DNA of 64,000 nucleotides from Hymenolepis diminuta. Its lineage: Eukaryota; Platyhelminthes; Cestoda; Cyclophyllidea; Hymenolepididae. Where the stretch lies: assembly GCA_900708905.1 (NCBI GenBank), contig CAADRB010000017.1, forward strand, positions 629,994 to 693,993, given 5' to 3'. The first letter of the stretch is position 1, and each line of letters opens with the position of its first letter. Below are positions 13,701 to 25,700 of the stretch, piece after piece. A program made the translations under genes and the position numbers. The notes beneath the pieces were generated by a model that worked only from the letters and a program-made list of their open reading frames with translations, had not been told where the DNA came from and did not search any database.

Positions 13701-16700
13701 CCTAAGGCCCATTCAAGTCCTACTTGGCTAACAGCTTCAAAAATATTGATCGGTTTCAGTTCATTTTTCTTTGATAAAATAGGTACACACCAAAATAGAC
13801 ATCTTATTTTCACTCATATTAAATGATCAACTTCTTTTATGAACAGAGATAACAATAAAAGCAATGAGAAAAGAAGAAAATATAGTTCTGGATGAATCTG
13901 CTTCAACACCGAAGCAAAAATTGAGGGAAGATTCGACAGTTTCTTTAATTTTCACAGGCTGGCATTTGAAGTATTCATTAGTGCAATCTATTCTTCTTCA
14001 CCCAAATGGAAAATTCAGGAGAATAAGTCTTCTACCAAACCGTTTGGTGGGCGCAGGTTGATGTGGTGAAAAATCAGGATGACATTTTAGTTCCCAAGTC
14101 TTATAGGAAACGAAAGTGTTTTGAAATGACATTCTTTAACAATGTAACTTTTTGATCGATTTTCTATATTCAATCTTGTGTCTAGATGCGGTCTTATAAA
14201 ATGCAATGTATCAATGTTTTATTGGTCTTCTGCTGGTTGGAAGTAGTGATTCTTGTATTTGGCCGGATTCTCTCTCTTTTCGCTATAAAATAACTGAAAA
14301 AAATACATTGCGGTACTCTGTTGTACAATCTCTACCGATTCTTTAGCGTTCAAATCTACTTCCCATTCAAAATACGGAATACTTCTCTCTTCCAGTTTTA
14401 TAGAGTGCTTTTCATTTGAAATCATCTGAATGTTAAGGCTAAAGACGTGAACGGACAGAAGAATCGTTCAAGTACAAATGGTCGCTTAGTGACTCATTGT
14501 ATCATGTGTATCACGTGATTTTATTGATGCTGCAGAAGTTCAATTCTAGTATACCCATTTCTACATACCAATCAAGTGAATTCACATCCTTAAAATCAGT
14601 TTCACTAACCCTGGCTTTATTCTTTCATTTAATTAAAATGCTTTGCATCTCTTATTCTAGAACTTGTTTATTCACAGATTAAGTTTTATCAGAAAACATG
14701 ATTTTTGCCTGATAAGAACTTAAATCTTCATCCTTTATCAAAGTACCGAATTTCACTAGAATTGGGTGCAATCAGATGAAGATAGATTTATTGTTATTTG
14801 TATAATTTTCCATGGTGGTGTAAAAAACGTTTGATAGTTTTAATCATGGAAGGCATCTGAATAATTGGAACAGCAAACGAAACAGGGAATGGGTCAAGAA
14901 GAAATAGGTTATAAAATCAGAGCATCAAGGGTCTTACTCTATTCGAATCATGCAAAAATTGAGTTGACTATATTCTCATAAGGAGTACAATTCGCTTTAT
15001 TATGGTCGAGTGCTCAAATCTCGTGAATTGAGTCGTAGATTCATGAGTGAGATTATGCCCACTACACTTGGAGCAGGTTGACCGGCAGATTTATTTCAGT
15101 GGTTGGTCAGACCACCTTGATTATATCCCGTCACAGTCAAGGACAGGTGGATAAGATTAGAGAGGATTATTTTATATATTATAGGTAACTAGAGTTCATA
15201 TAAGGTGAGTTCTTAATTAGATTTTCGAAATCAAAATGTCTTTTTTTCTTTTTTTGGGATTCTGTCTAAATTCCAAATGTATTGGATAACTAAACAAAAG
15301 AAGAATTTGATTTGTGAATCGAATATGAGATTATTGACTGGTATTACTTCCAAATTTTTCCTGATTGACATTCCCTGTTATCGTTATTTTACTTTCGATT
15401 GAATGACTAAGTGCTCTACCTACGAACAAAATCAGAAATTGATCATACAGGCAATATATTCAAATATCGGATTTAAAGTTGTCATATAATATTCGAAATA
15501 TACTTTATAAAACCATGAGTATTTATAAGTACTTTGATTTATCAGATAATTAAAATGAGAGCCAATTCATTAAAATTTGTTTAATGAAATCGTAGCTTAA
15601 TGTATCAATCAAGAAACATCTCTCCAACTTTAGCCTGGCACTCGATTTTGTATAGATTGAATGTTCTTATATTCCTTCCAATATTCATATTTGCTTGAGG
15701 AGTAGTAACCTGGAGCCTTTCTGATGAGAAAATCGCATTCTGCCTACCATTTTCTTAGCAACTTTCGGCCACTATGGTTGGTCATGTCGCTTACTGCAGC
15801 TGCACAGATGAGGGTGGAACCAATAATATTCTGCGTAATTAACATACAAGTTGACCGCAACATCACTGACATATAAATCACAACTCTTTGTAGATTCACC
15901 AATTATTCGAGTAATTTATTAGGTTCGGGGCTGAAGTTAATGTAAATATCGCTCCTTTGTTTTCGCGACTTGATGCTTATCTCTTATTCGTTGTGGGGGA
16001 AATGTGGTCAAAACAGATCTTTATTAACACATATCATTATAGATAAGGCAAATAAATACAAAATTCATCAATTCAATAAGATATACGAAGCATAGAGGTT
16101 GCAAATGGTGAGAGAAGGCGGCTATTTTCCATCATGTCCGTCTAGCTGCATCACAAGCGATCTAGCCAATGGCTACACCGATCTCTCGACCGATCGGCTT
16201 CCCTGGAGGTCCACTTTGCATGTTGGTTTGTGTTCCAATTTGGTCCAGTAACGTTGTGAGCTTACTTCTAATATGCTTGGGGCCTATAATTACTTTTTCG
16301 CTGCATATGGTGAATTCTCATATTAACCAAGTGGTCGCTTTGTCCGCCGCTGCTATATGCGTCAACGAAACAGACAATATTCCAGCTGTTGACCGTAAAA
16401 GTTCATGATAGGACTTCCATGAGTAATTACACCATCTGCGGATATCTTTTTTCCCTTTGTTCCTTAATACTCTGACTGGTGGAACACTTTAACTGAAATT
16501 ATGCAAAATATCGTTGTTTTAGCAAGATTTTAAAATAAATAACAGAAAGAAATCCTCGAATGAATGGAATGAAGTATTTTAATAAAAATATTCCCAACTT
16601 AGTGGAAATACTTATCCCAATAGGTACTCCCACTATGTATAAATGAGAGTACTTATATCCAATTCTATCAAAGGATCTTATCTGTGGGTCAGAATTATAG

Positions 16701-19700
16701 AAGATCACTTCTTTTTGGAGATTAGTTTTCAAAACAATTGGAGAACAGTTACAATGTTTTTTATGAATAGTGGTTAAAATTCTCTTGCAATTCCATGGCC
16801 GCTTATTGCATAATCTGTCTGTAATTTGTCTGATGTCATAAGAAGGCTAATACCTGAAATTGGAAAAAGTTCAAGAAACGGGTGGTTGCGTCATTCCCGT
16901 TTTCACTCTTGCATGGTAACTACTTGGTTTAAACAAAGACCAAAAGTATTGAAACCACCTAAAGCTTTTTCACTTAACAGAGTTCACTGAGCAAGTACTA
17001 ACATTACATAATCAATAGGTGAAAATAAATTCTAACACTGAGGGGAAATCTATCATTAACATCACTCTTACCTTATCTCAGCCAATCGTCGACCTCCACA
17101 CGGCGCAATATCACTTAATGAATCTGATATTCGGGCTCTTCATGCACCTCTACGTCGTGTACTCAATCAAACAACTCACTTGGATCAACTCCAAGCTCGG
17201 GTTTCGATGAGTGCCGATGAGGTTCAGCGTTATTTGAAATCTGTTGAGGACGAAAGGCAACACGTCTTCAATGAGATCTCCAAAATGGAGTGAGTAGTAG
17301 AGAATGTGCCTTATACAATAGCTGAAGTCAAAATTTTAATGCTAATATGCTTCCTTCTCATTTAAGACAATTTCAAAAGGAGAAGGAGAACCAGCTAAAG
17401 CGCCTTCAACAACGAATGGATTCATGGAAAACGAAGCGGAAGGCTTTTGACCGGGCTATTAGCAACTACAACACGGAACCAATGGAAGATATATTGAAAA
17501 CTTTCCCTGCAAATCCTCTACCCAAACCCCGGATGTTTGAAAATGACTACCGACAGACTGGAGATCATTACGAGACGGATTTGTATGAGGCATCATCAAG
17601 TGAGACCCAGTCGACTTCCGATTATGGTCAGGTCGCCAAACAACTAGTCACATCCCATACTCGGCCAAAAGCAAATGAAATTAAATTCGCCAGTGGGGTC
17701 GTGCAAGATGGGAAAGGTGGAGGTAAAGTGTGGAGTGGAAAAACTGTTTGTCTAAAGAGAAGTGTCAGCACAAACGATTTGCAAACTCAAATTCTCCGAG
17801 TCACAATGAACACAGGAGTTCAGTATGATCAAGAGGACCACAAGCTTGTCTTCGCTAACATTTCTGAGTTGAGAAGAAATGATCAGATGATAAGTACATC
17901 TGATGTGCAAGCTCAGATTCTAAAGGTGACAAGGAATGCTACTTCTCAAGTCGGAGTTCGTGTTACCCCAAAAGCGATTGATCTCTCTCGTGTAGATATT
18001 GAAAATCTCGGACTAGAAGTGCAGAATAGCAAGGAGACAGAAGAGCTAGGTTTCAGAGTTGGTGAAGTTCTATGTCCAGTATCAATTGGAACGTCAGTGG
18101 ACCTCTACGAAGGTCCAGGCGTGCAAGTCTTGGGAATAAATGATGTCGACTCTCTGAGTTTGGAACTGAGAAATGTAATGGCTCACGCTACTAAAGATTC
18201 TCAGCGACGACTCAAGGTCCGTGATATTCAATCTCAGATTGTGACCAGAGAAAGTAGCGAATGCGCCCGGTCTGAAGCGCAAGAGTCCTCTGAAATTCAA
18301 ACGCATATCGGAATAGTGAACAAAACTGCGGGTATACAAGCAATGGCCAAGATGGAAGTCGTCAACATTCCTTCACATAAGCGAAAGAAAAATGTTTCTG
18401 ATGGAACTTCTACCACTTTCTGTCTTCTTCCCGACAAAGAATCTACGGGAACAATGAGTAGTAAAGCAGCAACTTCGGATGTCATAACTCAGATCTCTTG
18501 TATTTTGCACTCTCGCGGAATTCACTCCGATTTGCAGACCTATCTCTCCGAATATAAGAAGAGGAGTAATCTCTCAGAAACGTCAGACCTAGGCGCGCCA
18601 ATGCAAAATTTCGGATTGGAATGGACAAGACAACCTATTCCGGAGAATCGATACAGTACTGCTACATACGACGTAGAAACTCTAATCAGTAGAGTGGTTC
18701 GCGATCATGGAACTCAGGTATCTTCAAGACTTATTCCTACCGAAGTAGCAATGACCAAAATCAATGCTAAGAATATGGATGTTTCATTCACTAATCCTCT
18801 AAAGGAATTCGACATTGGCGTACCAGTTGATTCATTCATATGTCCTGCGGATATGAAATTTCAAACTGAATTGTACGAGGGCAGCGAACTATCAATAGCT
18901 GACTATAGTGGAGTGAGCAATCTTATTGTTACCCATGGCGATGAAGCTGCAATAGGTTCCTTCCATCTTGGTGAAATTCAGGTGGATTCAGTTGATATGC
19001 AAAAACACTACGACAGGGGTCTGAAAACTCAGGCTGCAGTTGTGTTAAGAGCTAAAGATCCCAAGACCAAGATCAGAATTGGGGAAGTAACTGCGCAATC
19101 TGGTGTCGTACCAAAAATACATTTTGTAGTATCAGAAATAGCCGGACGACCATTCCGTGAATCCAAGACTGCACAGTCTGATCTGCAGACACAGATTAGC
19201 GATTCGACCCGATCTCTAGAGAATAAAGGAAGATCCGCTGAAATCTTTGAAACTGAGGCGGATTGCACTCGACGAAATGAGAATATTTTATGCGAGTACT
19301 CGACCCCTCGAAATAGACTTGAAGTTGGTCAAGAGAGTTTTAGCGTTGTGAGAGAAGTGATATGTGCTAAATGCCAGAAGAAGAGTCGTGAAATTCAATC
19401 TGGATATGATGAAGCAGACTCAGAACAGAATAGTGTCCAAACTCAGATAAGCCACATTGTGACAAGTAAGGGGGTTCAACCTCAATCGAATGAGCTGGGG
19501 CACTCAGAATATTCTTCTCATAAACAGCGTGCTGATTCTGGAATACAGGTTGGTTTGGAGTTAGTTCCAACACAAATATCGATGAATAGACATGATATTG
19601 AGAACATGGAATTGGAATTCCAAGATGAAATTGAGCATGAAAGTTACAATGTGAAATTGAAGTCAGTATCATGCCCAGCTAAGATAAAGGTGGAAGCGCG

Positions 19701-22700
19701 CTTAACGGAAGGAAGTGGTGTCCATATTTCTGGAATTGAAAAGGTTTCCAGAATTGGAATCAGTGTTAGTAGCTCTATGCCTTCAAAGCTCGCAGATGGA
19801 GCAGCAAGTATTGAAAACAAATCTCCAGATATTTTATCCGAAGAATTGCAAACAGAAGTCAACTTTGAATATGCCTCTGCGAGTATGCGCGAAGGAAAGC
19901 ACCGTTCGAGTAAATCAACTCAAAAGAAGCTTGTTCGACTTATTCCATGTGGAGTTGCCGGAAGAGAAATTAAGACTTCAGGTAATATATCTCAAGTGTT
20001 ATCTGTCACTTCAGATTCATCAATGCAAGTTGGAAGTAGGTTGGTTCCACTTGCAATTGGGGTTTCACCTGTTCAGTTGGAGAACATGGAAATCTCACTT
20101 ACAAATTTAGGCAAATCCATGAGTGAACAAACTTCATCAGCTTCCGCTGTGTTATATCCTGCTCAGGTTGAACTTCAAAGTAATCTTATTGACGGTCAAA
20201 GTGGAATCGAGTTGGTACCGATTGAACAGCTTGAAGTTATACATATGAACAGCTCGAAATCTGAAGCCATGGTCCAGTACAGCTCCTCTTCATCCGATGT
20301 TTTGACACAAGTAATAACTAGTGAAAGACCTAATCTTCTTCCAGCTACTATTGTTATGGAAACTGGTCAATTTGATGGTCATAAGCGAACCCCCAATATC
20401 GCCTCTCAGTCTCTGGTTTGTGATCTTTTGAAAAACAGAATGATAAATCAAACCATTAGCATTAGGGCTAAGCCCACTAATTCCGATTACTCCTCTGGAA
20501 GACCATCTTCTTGCTTTGGGTATGTGAGTAATGAAGCGAATACGCAAACGGCTGATACAAGCGTAGAGAATATTGGAGAAGAGTTCTACATTTCAGCAGA
20601 TAAACCATCACAACGAGTAAAACAACATGCCATTGGTGTTCAAGTTGGAACGAAGCTTATTCCACAAGTGCTGAAACTATCTCAAATCCCTGTCAAGAAT
20701 ATGAAACTAGAATCTTCGTTTTCCTCATCAGGTCAGCGGGAGAGTCTATCCCTCCAGTCAGTACGTTGTCCAGCCGAAGTTGCAATGAAATCAGAGCTAT
20801 GTGATGACAGCGGAATAGTAATTTGCTCTTTGGATCAGTCAGGCGAAATTGAAGTTGAAATTGCATGTGATAGTCCCGAACCTCGAATGGACACCAAAGA
20901 GCAATCATTTAGCAAACGGAACAGGGTTGATGGATGGTGGAGTCGAATAGTCAATGGAAAGACTCCATTGTCCGAGAACAAGTCATTAGAAAATACCACA
21001 ATTAAAAAATCCGCTGAAGGTATAATAACGACTGCACCGATTATGGTTGAAAACAGTATGTGCTTGCAAGCGGAAGCTATACTTCAACCAGAAACATCCG
21101 TTCACCATCCCAATCCTCGGTATAAACTGGTTATGGTTGACTCTACCATTCAAAATACATCGAGATCACTGAGAAGTTCTGTGTCTCCAGATAGACAATA
21201 CTTATCAGTAAGTGCAGCAAAACCTGACTGGAGTGATCGCAGTGTCCAGGTAGGAGTCAAACTAATCCCCAGTAGTATCGAGGTTAGACCGCTCAAATTG
21301 GAAAACATGGAAGCTGTTCTAACAAGTAAAACAACCCGTGTTGCAAGAGAAGTGGATGTCAGTGCTATCCTGTGCACTTCAGGAGTGCAATATGAGGAAG
21401 AATTGACTGAAACAACTGGTGTACAAGTCATTCAAATTAATGAGAGTGCTGACCTTTCTCTCGACTATTGTGGAGACAAGTTTGCAACCAGTGTCACGTC
21501 AAATAAGAAGAGAGACTCTATTATTACAAGTACAGATAGATCTAAACAATTTGGCGTAGGTACCATTAAAGCAAGAACTGAAGAACCTAATACTACTCCT
21601 GATGCGGATGATTGCGATTTTATCACTACTCTACGCGTGAAGGAAGCTCAATATACTACAAAGAATAATCTTACGGGTGGATACTGGGAAGGTACAAGAA
21701 CACCAAATGAGGAGATCGCATTCGTGCAAAGACAAACTTCTCTGGTAGATAAAGATGTTCAAGTTGGACTGAATCTAATCCCCAAAACGGTTACTGTTGA
21801 TAAAGTAAGTGTTGAGAACATGGAAGTTATTAATGAGCAAAGGAAACATGGAATCTTTGAGCAGGTCAGTGTTGGAGCAATGCTGTGTACAAGGCCGACA
21901 CAGTATGATCAAATTTTGACAGAATCTAAGGGAGTGCATGTTTTACCAATTAGAGATGCCCATGATGTTCAAGTTGGATACGATGGTGACACATTCTACA
22001 CAACAGTCGACTCTCGCAGAGATCTCATTGGTGCGAACTACTCTGGATCTAGAAATGATTTACCACGCCTTCGCGTACACCATTTGGAATTTTCTGCAGA
22101 AGCTGGTCGTATTGAGAGCATTGATAAGAGTAGAGAGAGTTCAAAAACTGACAGAGGGACTCAGGTTGGAGCAATTCTTATTCCCACAGAATTGAAGCTT
22201 CAACAAATGAGTCTTGATGTTAATCAAGTGCCCCGTTTGGTTGAATCAATCTCAGCTAAAAATATCTTATGTCCAACTGATATCGCTGCTTCATCTACAC
22301 TCTCCGAATGTTCAGGAGTTCAAATCGCTTCCGTCAGAGGCACGTCAGAAATCTCACTTACATTGGACCAGGCAGAATACAACGCTGAGGTACAACGGGA
22401 TACGCAATCAAATGAGACCCGAATATCTATCAGAGAGAGATCAATCAGTGCTGCAAGATCTTTCGCAAGTGGATATGTTTCACTAATCGAACCTTCATCA
22501 AGTATTGGCTGCATACAGCAAACTAAGCCGTTTAGTGGAATTACAAGCTCAACACTACCCACAATGAGTTCGAAATCTGTTCAAGTTGGTACCATTCTGA
22601 TTCCAACAGCTGTTACAATGAGTAAGGTGATGGTTGATAACTTAGAGGTATCAGTTCCCCTAAACCAGACTAGATCTGCAGAAATCAGCGTGAGTGCAGT

Positions 22701-25700
22701 TCTGGCGTCATCTGCAACAGAAATGACCTCGGTTTTGACAAATACACCAGGAATTCACGTCATTCCAATGTCAAATGTCGATGAGATTGGTATCCAAGTG
22801 AGTGGAAAGAATTATATTGGAATGGTTGAAGGTTCTAGCGCCGCTCTAACCATGGGTGCTTATCAGTCGACAGGCGATAGACCGCTGTCGAGTATATCAA
22901 TGAGTCAGGATCAGCAGAAAATTGTTCTCCCCATTGCTTCGTTGACCACAAGTGGAAGTGCAAATACCCAAAGCAGTTTACTTCGTCAGAGTGCAGATTT
23001 GAGTCTAGTTCGTGATGCACTTCGATCGGGTCAGGTCACACCGGATCTTAGGGAAGTCAATACACTTTCGACAGGCTCATTTCGCCGTCCTGGAATCATC
23101 CATATTCCTGGTCAAACACTGACACCTATTACAGAAATCTCATCCACCTCTTCATATACTGCAAATAAAGATGCTGTGGACAGTTCAGTGCAAGTTGGTG
23201 TGAGACTCATACCCCATACAGTTTCTGTTCAACGGATCAGTAAAGGATCTGTAGCAAATATCCCCAGAAACTTGTCGAAGGAAGAAATTGATATCCACAA
23301 GGTGCTATATTCATCCGAATTCCAATACGAACAGATTTTACAAGAGTCAGTAGGTGTCGATGTGGTACCTATTAAATATGCCGAAAATGTTAATGTCACA
23401 CTTGGCGGAGAAAGAATTATCACTTCAGTTGGATCGATAAGATCAGATCGACAAAATTTTATCTCTGATCAATCTCGAGGTCTACTTGATAGAGCAATAT
23501 CACCTCCAACTGTTGAAACAACTCCAACTCTATCTGAATCTCTTATTCATGGACCTGTTTATGTCGGTGGTTCAGTCAGTCACGAAATCATTCCATCACG
23601 CAGCTCGGTCATGATGTGTAACCAGGGTACGCAGGTTGGAGTCATTCTTTACCCACAACAAATCAGTCTGGAGAGAATGAATTTGGAAACAGGAGGAGTT
23701 AACTCAACGGCTAGGCTCAATGAGAGTGGAACGCAGTCTGTACTATATCCCACAAATATGGGAGTCGACGTAGCTTTATGTGATGCTCCCGGATTCCAAA
23801 TGGCTGACTTCGGAGGAAACGTTTCGGTGGACTTTGGTGACTCTCTATACAATGCCAATGTCACCAGAACTGCATCAATTGCTGATGCTTCAGTCCATTT
23901 GATTAATAAATCTATTTCTCCTGGTCGCAAATCTTCGACACTTGAAATATCCCTGTCAAGACAACTCTCGAAAGCATCTGTAACATCTTCATCTGCGGAC
24001 ATAGTGAGAAGATACACCGTTTCCACAGCCACACAGGTCGGTACTCTCTTGGTGCCAACCAAAGTGTGTATGCATAAAGTTGATGTGGAACATTTAGCTG
24101 TGGAAATTCCCCTGACGGAGTGGAAATCAACAGATATGAATGTTAGTGCGATACTTGCATCGGCAGGTACGGAAATGATACCTGTTCTCTCAGAGGACAC
24201 TGGAATTCAAGTTGTTGATTTGAAAGATCTGGAGGAATTGGGAATTCAATATGGCGATGATGTCTTTGTTGCTAGCGTTGTGAGTTCTAAACCAAAATAT
24301 ATTACTGGTACCTACGGTCCAGCAAGAGATAATTGTGTTGCAAGCTCAAGTTCTAACAAGAGACGAGAAGTAGTCTTTATATCGGTACCGAAGGACTTAG
24401 GAAACGCGCAAATGAACCAGAAGGCTGCTAATCTTCTGAGTCGGAGCGCAGATCTAAGAGAAATTTATTCAAGTTTGTCATCATCAGTTGCAGAACCTCG
24501 ATTGCGAATGGAAGCCGCGTTGGCAACTCCTATACGTTTCGAATCTGCTGCAATAGGAGAGTCAGAACGTGTAAACTCTCAATTCTCAACAGTTAGACCC
24601 TTACATTGTATGCCGGTATCCCACAGTCCGTGCGGTTCTCAAGATACAGTTGTTGCAGAAGCCTCTAGACAAACTTCTGTCTACACTAGTGACCCTAGAA
24701 GACAGATTACCTCTACAGAAATTAGTAACCAGCCGCCTACAACCTCTCCATGTTCTTTCGACCACTCTGGCATTAGATGTAATTGCGGACGTCATCTTGA
24801 AGCCGTGAACGCAAACAGCCGTCCAGTAGAAATCACCTGCAGTGCTTGTGGTGGGAGAAACGTTGAAGTTGTTGGAAAACTCAGAGGAAAATCAATATTT
24901 ACTTGTGATTGTGGAATACAGTATGCATCTGGAGATATCAGCAAACTTCCGATTACCCTTTCATGCAGCTTATGTGGATCCAGTGGTACTGTTGTGATAA
25001 ACTCGATTTCGAGTCCAAGTCAAGTTTACGAATCATATGACGTCACTTGTGAAGCTGCTATAAAACCGGATATGGTTTCCAAGCGTCTGACCGTAAACAT
25101 TCGACATATTGGAATAGACGCCGATTGTCAGGTCAATACTTATGAACAGGACCATTCAGTGGGTACCAGACTTCCAAGAAATCAATTCTCCTATATGACA
25201 ACTGATGATATGGCATCAGAATTGATGGAAACCCCAAGTCTGATCAGAAGAACGCACTCAAAGAAACGTACTCATTCTGAAGAATCGCATGAAGGACACA
25301 GAACTGGAAATATTTGTAGTACCTGTCGAAATAGAATGATGATTACTGCCATTAATTCGGCAGATCCTGATGATCCAAATAGTTATGAAGCATCAATAAG
25401 AATCCGAAGGGTATCAAATGCTGACACATTCGATAATTCGATATCAACGAATTTGTCTAGAGGATCAACACTTCGACGTAGCTTCTTTACTAGGGGTTCA
25501 GATAAACGGTCAAGCGGATCATTTGAATCTCTAAGAAGCCAGTCGGTAGCCTCCAAATGTGTTGTTTGTCATAATGAAATGACCTCTGGTGATCTCTCCT
25601 CATCGATTCGTACAAGCACATCAAGTCTGATTGGAACAGCCCCAGCGACAGATATCAGAGTCAAAGAAATTGCCGATGCCTATGCGAGAATTTGTAGAGG

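Larger units (their letters stand above)
4794..17560 (+). other. Plakin domain with embedded SH3 (residues 1 to ~520)
   Basis: Exons 1-11 and the start of exon 12 encode charged, heptad-like helical sequence typical of spectrin-type repeats, for example LALDEERLRQEQFLQ near residue 30 and QFQKEKENQLKRLQQRMD from residue 461. Exon 8 carries an SH3-like segment (about 247-297) running from KIVMVKALINLSG through KGEEMILMNNENPNFWRV to EVPSLMF. The pattern of KALxx, KGEE, N-x-x-x-W-x-V and the VPS-x-x-F ending is that of the plakin SH3, which sits inside a spectrin repeat and has lost most canonical proline-peptide binding residues. Fewer spectrin units follow the SH3 than in vertebrate plakins. 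Confidence 0.8.

Noticed and set aside
14219..14425. Antisense frame in intron 10 with protein-like composition
   Set aside because: No family motif, no partner exon, and a length that chance can produce in AT-rich DNA.
23649..24200. 183-codon minus-strand frame
   Set aside because: It is antisense to the giant plakin exon, whose plus frame contains the conserved repeats.
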